The translations under genes were made by a program, and so were the position numbers. The notes under the pieces are model-generated. The model was not told the origin of the DNA and did no database searches. It saw only the letters and a program-made list of their open reading frames with translations. Below, one piece after another: positions 6,623 to 13,667 of a stretch of 18,831 nucleotides of DNA. The DNA lies in the NCBI GenBank assembly GCA_002292165.1, contig DBBK01000161.1:839-19669 (forward strand), written 5' to 3'. The number at the start of each line of letters is the position of its first letter. Position 1 is the first letter of the stretch. Source of the stretch: Brevundimonas sp. UBA986. GTDB taxonomy: Bacteria > Pseudomonadota > Alphaproteobacteria > Caulobacterales > Caulobacteraceae.

Positions 6623-8766
6623 CGCGACGTCAGGATCCGGATATCGCCCTGTTTGCCCTTGGGCATCAGGACCGTGCCCTCGCCAATGCGTTCGAAGATC
6701 AGGTCGACCTTCGAGGTCCCGACCCGCAGCTCCGACACCGTCAGCCGGTCGACGCCGGTCGGCAGGGTCGGGTTGGCGACGGTGACCACCCCGTCCAGCG
6801 CATTGACGTCCACGCCCAGCGACGCCTGCAGCATCAGGAAGGCCGAGCCCGCCGCCCAGGCCTGGGGCAGGCAGGCGACCGGATAGGCGATGGGGCCTTC
6901 GCCGGGCTCGCGGTCGAAGCCGCAGAACAGCTCGGGCAGCCGCATCTGGAAGTGGCTGGCGGCGGTGTAGATTTCGCCGAGGATGGTCGAGACCGCGTCG
7001 CGCTCGCCGTAGCGCGCCATCCCCGCCACGGCGATGGAGGTGTCGTGCGGCCAAACCGAGCCGTTGTGATAGCTCATCGGATTGAACCTGGCCTGACCCT
7101 TGGCCAGCGTCCTCAGGCCCCAGCCGCTGCGGAATTCGCTGGACAGCATGCGGCGCGTGACCCGCTCGGCGCGCGCCTTGGAGGGCAGGCCGCTGAACAG
7201 CAGGTGGCCGGCGTTGGAGCCGATGGAGCGGCATTGTTCCCCGTCGCCGTCCAGGGCGATGGCGTAGAAGCCCTCGTCCTCCATCCAGAACCTGTCCTCG
7301 ACCAGGAAGCGGACCTCGTGGGCGTGATCCTCCCAGGCCTGGGCGCGGGCATCGCCGACCCGGGCGCCGAGGTCGGCCATGGCCAGCCAGGCGGCATAGG
7401 CATAGCCCTGCACCTCCAGCAGGGCGATCGGCCCCTTGGGGAACCGCCCGTCGCGGTGGAAGATCGAATCCTCACTGTCCTTCCAGCCCTGGTTCGAGAG
7501 ACCGGTGTCGGCGCCGCGCGCATAGTCGATCAGGCCGTCGCCATTGCTGTCGCCATAGTCGCGCATCCATTCGGAGGCGGCGACCAGATTGGGCCAGAGC
7601 TTGCGGATCAGATCGAGGTCGCCGGTCCGTCGGGCATAGGCGCCGGCCAGGGCGATGAACAGGCAGGTGGTGTCGACCCCGCCGTAATAGAGGCCGAACG
7701 GCACCTCGTGCAGGGCGCTCATCTCGCCGCCGCGCGTCTCGTGCATGATCTTGCCGGGCGCCGAGTCGTGGAAGGCCGAGACCTCGGTCGCCTGACGCGC
7801 CGCCAGATAGGTCAGGACGCCCCTCGCCAGCGACGGATCGAGCCACAGCATCTGCCAGGCGCTGAGGATGCCGTCACGGCCGAACGGCGTCGAGAACCAG
7901 GGCGTCCCGGCATAGGGGTAGGGGCCGGTCGGCAGGTCGGTGGTCAGCAGCGCCATGTCGGCGCGTGACTGGTCCAGCCACTGGTTGAACAGCGGGCTGC
8001 GCGGACCGCGCAGGGAGGCGCCGCGCCGGCGCCGTCGCCGCATCGACAGCCTGGCCTCCAGCGCATTCTCGCGCCAGCGCAGTGGGTCGGGCGTCGTGCA
8101 GGCCTCGCCGCCGCATTCGATGTAGAGGTCCATGCGCCGGCCCTTCGGCAGACTGAACATGAATTCGGCGCGGGTCCCCGACAGCCGGGCCGGGGGTTCG
8201 GAGAAGGACAGGCAGCTGGTCCGCTCGACGTCGTCCAGCCCGGTGTATCTGAAGGTCACGCGCCGCCCGTCATGGGTCGGCGTATGCACCGTGCCGCGCT
8301 TCTCGCGCAGGGTGCCTCGCACCTGGAAGATGTCGGCGAAGTCGGCCGCGAAGTCGAAGGCCAGCGGCAGCAGGACATCCTCGACGCCGTGATTGACCAT
8401 CCGCACCCGCTCGAACATCCGCCGGTTCCACAGGAACCGCCGCCGCTCGATATGCATCACGCCCGCCGGCGCCGAACGCCCGCCCATCGGCGGCAGGGGC
8501 CGATTGGTCGAATGGGCGGTGAAGAAGACGTTGTCGCGCGACACGCCGGACGACAGCCGCGAGGGGCGGGCCATCCCCGCGGTCATCTGGAACCGCGACA
8601 GCAGTCGCGTGTCGCTGTCGAACAGGCCGTCGGCCCCGCCCTTCATATCGCCCCAGCCGTCGGCGACCAGGAAGGTGTCGCCGTCCTTGAGCGCCTGAAG
8701 GGTGTCGAGACCGCCGGTCTCGCCGGTCTCCGCGGCCGTGGTCTGGACCGAGTAGCTGTCGTCCAT
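6619..8766 (-). CDS. Glycogen debranching / amylo-alpha-1,6-glucosidase-type protein
   Basis: A 715-residue protein of the bacterial glycogen-debranching-like family. It has an N-terminal beta-rich GDE_N-type domain (about 25-245, with DTFLVADGWGDMKGGADGLF) joined to an (alpha/alpha)6-barrel glycosidase domain (about 260-645). Barrel motifs include FSTPFGRDGILSAW (291-304), YGGVDTTCLF (361-370), NQGWKDSEDS (425-434) and SYHNGSVWPHD (565-575). An EF-hand-like D406-S-N-G-D-G-L-I-D414 loop precedes the WKDS motif. The RRRRRR run at 243-248 lies in the inter-domain linker. No signal peptide is visible, so it is probably cytosolic and acts on an alpha-glucan or glucosylated solute; the real substrate is not deducible. 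I chose the ATG at 8766, which has GGAG at a 5-base spacing, over an in-frame GTG at 8808. The GT4 gene lies upstream on the same strand. Confidence 0.87.
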   Translation of the reverse strand: MDDSYSVQTTAAETGETGGLDTLQALKDGDTFLVADGWGDMKGGADGLFDSDTRLLSRFQMTAGMARPSRLSSGVSRDNVFFTAHSTNRPLPPMGGRSAPAGVMHIERRRFLWNRRMFERVRMVNHGVEDVLLPLAFDFAADFADIFQVRGTLREKRGTVHTPTHDGRRVTFRYTGLDDVERTSCLSFSEPPARLSGTRAEFMFSLPKGRRMDLYIECGGEACTTPDPLRWRENALEARLSMRRRRRRGASLRGPRSPLFNQWLDQSRADMALLTTDLPTGPYPYAGTPWFSTPFGRDGILSAWQMLWLDPSLARGVLTYLAARQATEVSAFHDSAPGKIMHETRGGEMSALHEVPFGLYYGGVDTTCLFIALAGAYARRTGDLDLIRKLWPNLVAASEWMRDYGDSNGDGLIDYARGADTGLSNQGWKDSEDSIFHRDGRFPKGPIALLEVQGYAYAAWLAMADLGARVGDARAQAWEDHAHEVRFLVEDRFWMEDEGFYAIALDGDGEQCRSIGSNAGHLLFSGLPSKARAERVTRRMLSSEFRSGWGLRTLAKGQARFNPMSYHNGSVWPHDTSIAVAGMARYGERDAVSTILGEIYTAASHFQMRLPELFCGFDREPGEGPIAYPVACLPQAWAAGSAFLMLQASLGVDVNALDGVVTVANPTLPTGVDRLTVSELRVGTSKVDLIFERIGEGTVLMPKGKQGDIRILTSR

Positions 8767-8788
8767 GGAAACTCCGCACGCGGCTTCG

Positions 8789-8875
8789 GGTCGCCTGAAC
8801 CGTCCCACCCAAATGCGGCTCTAGACTGTCCGCTTCATGGCCTAATGGCTGAGAAGCGCGACGGTTCAGCCGACC
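8789..8875. repeat. Nested inverted repeat between the glycosyltransferase and debranching genes
   Basis: Outer arms GGTCGCCTGAACCGTC (8789-8804) and GACGGTTCAGCCGACC (8860-8875) are inverted copies with 15 of 16 positions pairing. Inside them, CGCTTC (8831-8836) pairs with GAAGCG (8853-8858), and GCC (8840-8842) pairs with GGC (8847-8849) around a TAAT loop. On the plus strand two G-T wobbles extend the inner stem. The element fills most of the 126-base gap and ends just upstream of the ribosome binding site at 8772-8775. It has no T-run, so it is not a classic intrinsic terminator. It could be an attenuator, an mRNA-processing or stability structure, or an operator. Confidence 0.55.
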
Positions 8876-8892
8876 GCGCGAAGGAACGTAGT

Positions 8893-10008
8893 TTATCCAG
8901 CCGCGGCGAAGCTGCGTGGTTCGTCCATCGGCCGCAGCGGCGTCACCACATCGTCCAGCGGCGCCTCAGCGAAGGGGCGTTTGGCCAGCAGGTCGCCGTA
9001 GACGTCGAGATAGCGCCTCGCCATTGCGGTCGCCGAGAAGCGCAGTTCGAAGCGGGCGCGCACGGCCTCGCGGTCCAACTGCCCGACCCGGTCGGCGGCG
9101 GCGATCGCCTGTTCCATGGTGTCGACCAGATAGCCGGTGGCGCCGTCCTCGATGATCTCGGTGGTCGAACCGCATTTGAAGGCGATGACCGGCGTGCCGC
9201 AGGCCATGGCCTCGATCATCACCAGGCCGAACGGCTCGGGCCAGTCGATGGGGAAGAGCAGGGCCTCGGCGCCGCCCAGGAAGTCGGACTTCTGGTGGTC
9301 GCCGATCTCGCCGATGAACTCGATCAGCGGATTGCCGTCGATCAGCGGCTTGATCCTGTCCTCGTAATAGACGCGGTCGGCGGCATCGACCTTGGCCGCG
9401 ATCTTGAGGCGCTTGCCCAGTTTGGTCGCGATTTCGATGGCCCGGTCGGGACGCTTCTCGGGCGAGATGCGGCCGAGGAAGGCAAGGTAACCCTCCGATT
9501 TGGCCGAGAAGCGGTATTGCTCGGCGGGCATGCCGTGGTGAACCGTCGCCTTCCAGTTGGCGAAGGCCAACGGCTTGCGCTGGTCGTCGGAAATGGAGAT
9601 CAGGCCGAAATCGGTGAACCGCTCATAGACCTCTGGCAGGTCCTTCATATCGAGCCGGCCGTGCAGGGTCGTCAGGGTCTTGTCGGCATACTTCCGGAAC
9701 ATGGGGAAGTGGATCATGTCGGTGTGGAAGTGGATGACGTCGAACTCGTCGACCCGGTCCATCACCTCGGCCAGCATGGTCAGGTGGGCGGCGAGGTCGG
9801 ACTTGAGCGGAGCGGGGTCCAGCCGGATCGCCTGATCGCGCACCGGGATCAGCCGGGCCTTCGTCCGCGCGTCGGCGCTGGCGAACAGGGTGACCTCATG
9901 GCCCAGATCGACGAGGGCGTCGGTCAGATGGGCGACCACCCGTTCGGTCCCTCCATAGAGCTTCGGAGGGACGGCCTCGTACAGCGGGGTGACCTGGGCG
10001 ATCTTCAT
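8893..10008 (-). CDS. Glycosyltransferase family 4 protein
   Basis: A 371-residue GT-B fold glycosyltransferase with no signal peptide or membrane segment, so cytosolic. The N-terminal acceptor domain begins MKIAQVTPLY with the glycine-rich YGGTERVV (18-25) and contains VIHFHTDMIHFP. The C-terminal nucleotide-sugar domain begins near FLGRISPEKRPDRAIEIA (177-194) and holds the EX7E pair E258 and E266 in PEPFGLVMIEAMACGTPVIAF, typical of retaining GT4 enzymes, followed by GSTTEIIEDGATGYLV. A retaining transfer from a nucleotide sugar is expected; donor and acceptor are unknown. The ATG at 10008 is the only good start; GGAG is ten bases upstream. It lies 126 bases before the debranching-type gene on the same strand, and the pair looks like a small glucan or glucoside pathway unit. 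Confidence 0.88.
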   Translation of the reverse strand: MKIAQVTPLYEAVPPKLYGGTERVVAHLTDALVDLGHEVTLFASADARTKARLIPVRDQAIRLDPAPLKSDLAAHLTMLAEVMDRVDEFDVIHFHTDMIHFPMFRKYADKTLTTLHGRLDMKDLPEVYERFTDFGLISISDDQRKPLAFANWKATVHHGMPAEQYRFSAKSEGYLAFLGRISPEKRPDRAIEIATKLGKRLKIAAKVDAADRVYYEDRIKPLIDGNPLIEFIGEIGDHQKSDFLGGAEALLFPIDWPEPFGLVMIEAMACGTPVIAFKCGSTTEIIEDGATGYLVDTMEQAIAAADRVGQLDREAVRARFELRFSATAMARRYLDVYGDLLAKRPFAEAPLDDVVTPLRPMDEPRSFAAAG

Positions 10009-10050
10009 GATGTGTGTGCTCCGACCCGCTCAGCCGGGCCGTAGACATCA

Positions 10051-10086
10051 ATGTTCTCGCAACTGCGAAGTTCCATCGCGGAACAT
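10051..10086. promoter_or_regulatory. Cluster of small inverted repeats upstream of the GT4 gene (candidate operator)
   Basis: Within 36 bases there are three overlapping perfect inverted pairs. ATGTTC (10051-10056) pairs with GAACAT (10081-10086). TCGCA (10057-10061) pairs with TGCGA (10064-10068) across an AC. GTTCC (10070-10074) pairs with GGAAC (10080-10084) across ATCGC. The surrounding 150-base gap (10009-10158) is AT-richer than the genes around it and is the likely promoter region of the glycosyltransferase. A GGAAC with CATT 16 bases on (minus strand) is only a partial match to the alphaproteobacterial general-stress (EcfG) promoter. No regulator can be named. Confidence 0.3.
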
Positions 10087-10158
10087 GCAATTTTCTTCAG
10101 TAATTGCGGTGGTTTACTCGCGTTACATCTGTGCGTTTCCGGACATTTCGTCCAGAGT

Positions 10159-11715
10159 TCAGGACTCCCAGCGCTTTTGCGGCGAGCGGTAGAGGGCCAG
10201 GGTGGCCAGCAAGGCCAGGGCCGCCGGGATCGCGGCCCAGAACAGACCGGCCAGAGCCATGGCCGTCGCCCCGCCCCAGCCGGCCTGAACCAGCATCTCG
10301 ACGATATTGACCAGCCAGGAGCCGCCGCGCTGGCGCTGGTTGAAGGTCTTCCGCGTGGCGGGTTTCTGACGCCAGATCTGGATCAGGCCGGACGAGGCGG
10401 CGGCGCAGACGCATCCGATCGCCACCACCACCGCCTTCAGCGGCGCCATGACCGCGAAGCCGCCGATGGCGATGCCGGTCAGGACGAAGGTCGGGATCAG
10501 GGCGGCGATCAGCTTGGCCCGGTCGGCGAGGGCGCGGTCGATCGGCGCCGAGCGCAGCAGGTCGGGGCTGTCCTCGGCCGAGATGGCGATCCAGGCGAAG
10601 CTGCCGGCCAGTTGGCCCGCCATGAAGACGATGGCCGACGACAGAAGGATCGGCGTGGTCCCGGCATGGGCGTTCTTGAACAGGACCACGCCGAGCGGGA
10701 TCAGATAGACGATGCGCAGCAGGATCTGGCTGATCAGCTGCGGGTCGCGGGCCAGAAGCCGCAGTTCCTTTCGGACCATCGCGCGGGTCAGGCCGTCGGC
10801 GAAGGCGCCGTCCGCGCCCTTGGTCCGGGCCGGGATCGACTTCTCGCCCACGGCGGCGGCCGCGTCCTTGGCGAAGCGCGGGCCGAGGCTTCTGACCACC
10901 AGGACGAACAGGATCAGGCCGATCCCGCCAATGACGGCCAGAGGCAGGGGGCTGGCGGTCAGGGCGCGCACCGGCCAGGCCAGCGGACCGCTCGGCGCCA
11001 GCAGCGGGCTGCCCGTCAGGCTGAGCGCCAGGTCCGAGACGCCGGACGAGCCGTGCCCGTCCTCGTGGCGCGTGAAGTTGTAGGCCTGGCTCAGGATGAA
11101 CATCAGACCGCCGACGAGGGCGGCGATGACCTGGGCCACCACGCGGGTCTTGCGCGGTCCGATCAGGGCGAACAGTCCCATGGTCATCAGGATGCCGAGC
11201 GCCGTCGCGACCATCGAAAGCGAGATCAGGATGACGAACAGCGACAGCCATTCGGGCCGCCCCAGCACCGAGGCGGTGATCACGAAGGGCGTCACCAGCA
11301 GGACGTAGAGGATCGAGGCGACCACGGTGATCGACAGGGCTCGAACGGTCAGCACCACGCGCGGCCTCAGCGGCGAGGACAGCAGCAGGTCGAGGTCGCC
11401 GCGCTCGTAAAGAGCCTGAACCGCCAGATTGATCGCCTGGGACAGCATCAGGGTGAACAGGACCACGCAGGCCGCGTCGACGATCAGGGCCGACAGCGGC
11501 GTGATCGGCAGGGGCCACCGGGAGGCGAGGAAGCCCAGGGCGACGCCGCCGAACACCACCCCGGCGATGGCGAACAGGCTGATCAGGACCAGGGCGATCT
11601 TCGAGCCGCTGACCCCGCGCTTGCCGCTCATGCCGCGCAGGCCGAGACGAACCTCGGCGGCCAGAAGCCAGGCGGCCGATCCCGGCGGCAGCATCCGGAC
11701 GACGGCGCTGATCAC
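10159..11715 (-). CDS. ABC exporter permease, multi-spanning
   Basis: A 518-residue integral membrane protein with about ten to twelve predicted hydrophobic spans, for example near 40-62, 75-97, 127-150, 160-185, 192-210, 258-275, 332-347, 357-378, 405-445 and 478-508. It resembles the large single-chain permeases of putative ABC exporters (ABC-2-like). Two similar cytoplasmic motifs, ERGDLDLLLSSPLRP (104-118) and EDSPDLLRSAPIDRA (381-395), suggest an internal duplication in which one chain provides both halves of the channel. The GTG at 11715 overlaps the stop of the ATPase gene as GTGA, so the two are translationally coupled and form one transporter. A longer in-frame reading to 12141 is rejected because it lies wholly inside the ATPase gene. 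The substrate is unknown. Confidence 0.85.
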   Translation of the reverse strand: MISAVVRMLPPGSAAWLLAAEVRLGLRGMSGKRGVSGSKIALVLISLFAIAGVVFGGVALGFLASRWPLPITPLSALIVDAACVVLFTLMLSQAINLAVQALYERGDLDLLLSSPLRPRVVLTVRALSITVVASILYVLLVTPFVITASVLGRPEWLSLFVILISLSMVATALGILMTMGLFALIGPRKTRVVAQVIAALVGGLMFILSQAYNFTRHEDGHGSSGVSDLALSLTGSPLLAPSGPLAWPVRALTASPLPLAVIGGIGLILFVLVVRSLGPRFAKDAAAAVGEKSIPARTKGADGAFADGLTRAMVRKELRLLARDPQLISQILLRIVYLIPLGVVLFKNAHAGTTPILLSSAIVFMAGQLAGSFAWIAISAEDSPDLLRSAPIDRALADRAKLIAALIPTFVLTGIAIGGFAVMAPLKAVVVAIGCVCAAASSGLIQIWRQKPATRKTFNQRQRGGSWLVNIVEMLVQAGWGGATAMALAGLFWAAIPAALALLATLALYRSPQKRWES

Positions 11716-12452
11716 GAGACGTCCGCGCCGACGAGGTCGAGAAAGACGTCTTCCAGAGTGGCGCCGCCGTGACCCGATCGGGCGCGCAGCTCCTCCAGCG
11801 TGCCCTCGGCCAGCAACTTGCCGTGCTGGATGATGCCGATGCGGTCCGACATCCGCTCCGCGACGTCGAGGATGTGGGTGGTCAGGATGACGGTGGCGCC
11901 GGCCCGGACACGGTCTTGCAGCAGATCCTTGACCTGACGCGCCATGGCGGCGTCGAGACCGGTCAGGGGCTCGTCCAGCATGAGCAGTTTGGGTTCGTGG
12001 ATCAGGGCGCCCGCGAGGGCCGCCTTCTGCTTCATGCCGCGCGAAAAGCCCTCGCAGCGCTCGCCGCGATGGGGCCACAGGGCGAGGAACTCCAGAAGCT
12101 CCTGGGCCCGCTTGCGCGCCGTCTTCGCGTCCACGCCCCACAGGCCGGCGACGAACTCGAGATACTCCATCGGCGTCAGCTTGTCGTAGAGCATGGGCTC
12201 GTCCGGCAGCCAGGCGATCAGCCGCTTGGCCGCGACCGGATCGGTGATGGCGTCGGTCCCGAAGACGCGGATCGACCCGGCGTCGGCCCTGGTCAGTCCA
12301 GCGACCATGCGCAGCGTCGTCGTCTTGCCCGCCCCGTTCGGCCCCAGCAGGGCATAGAGCTCGCCGGCCTTGACGGTCAGGTCGAGGTTGTCCACCGCCG
12401 GGCGGCTGAACGTCTTTCGCAGGCCCCGGATCTCGAGCGCACTGTCGGTCAT
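11712..12452 (-). CDS. ABC transporter ATP-binding protein
   Basis: A 246-residue nucleotide-binding subunit powering the exporter encoded immediately downstream. Motifs: Walker A GPNGAGKTT (37-45), signature FSRGMKQKAAL (136-146), Walker B LLMLDEPLTGLD (156-167), and switch histidine H192 in TTHILD. The Q-loop position reads WLPDEPMLYDKLT, with Asp at residue 84 where most ABC proteins have Gln; the codon is clearly GAC. The domain order and the LPDEPMLY segment resemble EcsA/NatA-like export ATPases rather than importers. The ATG at 12452 follows GGGGGAC. The stop at 11712 lies in the GTGA overlap with the permease. The 77 bases back to ccrM show no clear promoter or terminator. Confidence 0.92.
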   Translation of the reverse strand: MTDSALEIRGLRKTFSRPAVDNLDLTVKAGELYALLGPNGAGKTTTLRMVAGLTRADAGSIRVFGTDAITDPVAAKRLIAWLPDEPMLYDKLTPMEYLEFVAGLWGVDAKTARKRAQELLEFLALWPHRGERCEGFSRGMKQKAALAGALIHEPKLLMLDEPLTGLDAAMARQVKDLLQDRVRAGATVILTTHILDVAERMSDRIGIIQHGKLLAEGTLEELRARSGHGGATLEDVFLDLVGADVS

Positions 12453-12529
12453 AGGCTGTCCCCCGTCACGCTCCGACCCTGCCGCCCGCGGATCGGGAGG
12501 TCAAATGACGCGCGCGTAATTCGCGAGGG

Positions 12530-13612
12530 CTACAGCGTCGCGCGGATTTCCGAGCGGAGGGCGTCGATGGACTTGAAGCCCTGGTCGGTCTTGAAGCGCC
12601 AGTAGGTCCAGCCGTTGCAGGCCGGGGCGTTTTCCAGGATTGCGCCCAGTTTGTGGATCGAGCCGGTGAACTCGCCGGACACCAGCGAGCCGTCGGCGCG
12701 GACGCGGGCCTCGCGGTCGCCCTTGGGCGAATAGAGGCGGTCGCCGGGGGCCAGAAGGCCGGCCTCGACCAGGGCGCCGAAGGGCACCTTCACCTCGGCC
12801 CGCTTGGAGCCCATGACCTTCAGGTCCTCGGGCGCGGCAGGGATGACGGTCGCGATGCGGGTCTCGGCGACCCTGGCGTAGGTCTCGTCGCGCTCGATGC
12901 CGATGAATTTGCGGCCCAGACGCTTGGCGGCGGCGCCCGTGGTGCCCGTGCCGAAGAAGGGATCGAGGATCACGTCGCCGGGCTTGGTCGCGGCCAGGAT
13001 CACCCGGTGCAGCAGGGCCTCGGGCTTCTGGGTCGGGTGGGCCTTCTTGCCGTCTTCGCCCTTGATCCGCTCCTCGCCGGTGCACAGCGGGAAGGTCCAG
13101 TCCGAGCGCATCTGGGTGTCTTCGTTGAATGCCTTCAGGGCGTCGTAGTTGAAGGTGTAGCGCTTCTGCTCACGGCTCTTGGCGGCCCAGATCAGGGTCT
13201 CGTGGGCGTTGGTGAACCGGGTGCCCTTGAAGTTCGGCATGGGGTTGGACTTGCGCCAGATGATGTCGTTCAGGACCCAGTAGCCCATGTCCTGGATGGC
13301 GACGCCCAGGCGGAAGATGTTGTGGTAGCTGCCGATGACCCAGATCGAGCCCTCGTCCTTGAGGACCCGGCGGCATTCCTTCAGCCAGTCGCGGCAGAAG
13401 GCGTCATAGGCGGCGAAGCTGTCGAACTTGTCCCAGTCGTCGTCGACCGCGTCGACCTTGGAATTGTCCGGCCGCAGCAGGTCGCCGCCCAGCTGCAGAT
13501 TATAGGGCGGGTCGGCGAAGACCATATCGACCGACTTCGACGGCAGCCCGCGCAGAACCTCGAGGCAGTCGCCAAGGTGGATGATGTCGGTCTTCAGGTC
13601 GGTCACGCGCAC
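12530..13612 (-). CDS. ccrM: Cell-cycle-regulated adenine methyltransferase CcrM (GANTC)
   Basis: A 360-residue beta-class N6-adenine methyltransferase, matching the length and sequence of alphaproteobacterial CcrM enzymes, which methylate the A of GANTC and link chromosome replication to gene expression. Motifs in beta order: catalytic motif IV DPPY (34-37) in FADPPYNLQLGG, then the NPMPNFKGTRF segment (123-133), HPTQKP (192-197), and the S-adenosylmethionine site DPFFGTGTT (217-225). The C-terminal RAMA-type domain (about 270-355: GSKRAEVKVPFGALVEAGLL and ACNGWTYWRFKTDQG) is characteristic of CcrM and helps DNA recognition. The start is a GTG at 13612 preceded by GGAG at a short spacing. 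No restriction gene is nearby, so this is an orphan methylase. The leader contains a GANTC site, consistent with feedback by its own methylation. Confidence 0.97.
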   Translation of the reverse strand: MRVTDLKTDIIHLGDCLEVLRGLPSKSVDMVFADPPYNLQLGGDLLRPDNSKVDAVDDDWDKFDSFAAYDAFCRDWLKECRRVLKDEGSIWVIGSYHNIFRLGVAIQDMGYWVLNDIIWRKSNPMPNFKGTRFTNAHETLIWAAKSREQKRYTFNYDALKAFNEDTQMRSDWTFPLCTGEERIKGEDGKKAHPTQKPEALLHRVILAATKPGDVILDPFFGTGTTGAAAKRLGRKFIGIERDETYARVAETRIATVIPAAPEDLKVMGSKRAEVKVPFGALVEAGLLAPGDRLYSPKGDREARVRADGSLVSGEFTGSIHKLGAILENAPACNGWTYWRFKTDQGFKSIDALRSEIRATL

Positions 13613-13667
13613 AGCTCCGGGGAGTGGAGCCGGTATGGTGAATCCTTACGGTTAAGGCCGGGTAACC
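13613..13667 (-). promoter_or_regulatory. ccrM leader with GANTC site and overlapping inverted repeats
   Basis: Only 39 bases separate ccrM from the upstream stop codon. They contain GAATC (13640-13644), a CcrM target, 28-32 bases from the start. Overlapping it, CCTTA (13644-13648) and TAAGG (13653-13657) form an inverted repeat around CGGT. GGTTA (13650-13654) and TAACC (13663-13667) form another that runs into the end of the GyrI-like gene. A TTAACC on the minus strand resembles half of a CtrA box, but the second TTAA at the seven-base spacing is missing. In Caulobacter, ccrM is known to be controlled by CtrA and by GANTC methylation in its leader; application here is inference. Confidence 0.45.

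Noticed and set aside
5579..7234. A 551-codon minus-strand frame spanning mutY and the end of the debranching gene
   Set aside because: It crosses two well-supported genes in other frames and its translation resembles no protein family.
8860..8900. Plus-strand GGAAC near 8883 as a general-stress promoter
   Set aside because: It points away from both flanking genes and no matching CGTT element follows at the right spacing.
8272..10044. A 590-codon plus-strand frame opposite the GT4 and debranching genes
   Set aside because: It is antisense to two real genes and bridges the gap between them by chance. The translation has no recognisable motif.
10051..11772. A 573-codon plus-strand frame opposite the ABC permease
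   Set aside because: It is extremely rich in Gln, Gly, Asp and Arg, typical of the antisense of Leu/Ala-rich membrane protein codons; no domain is visible.
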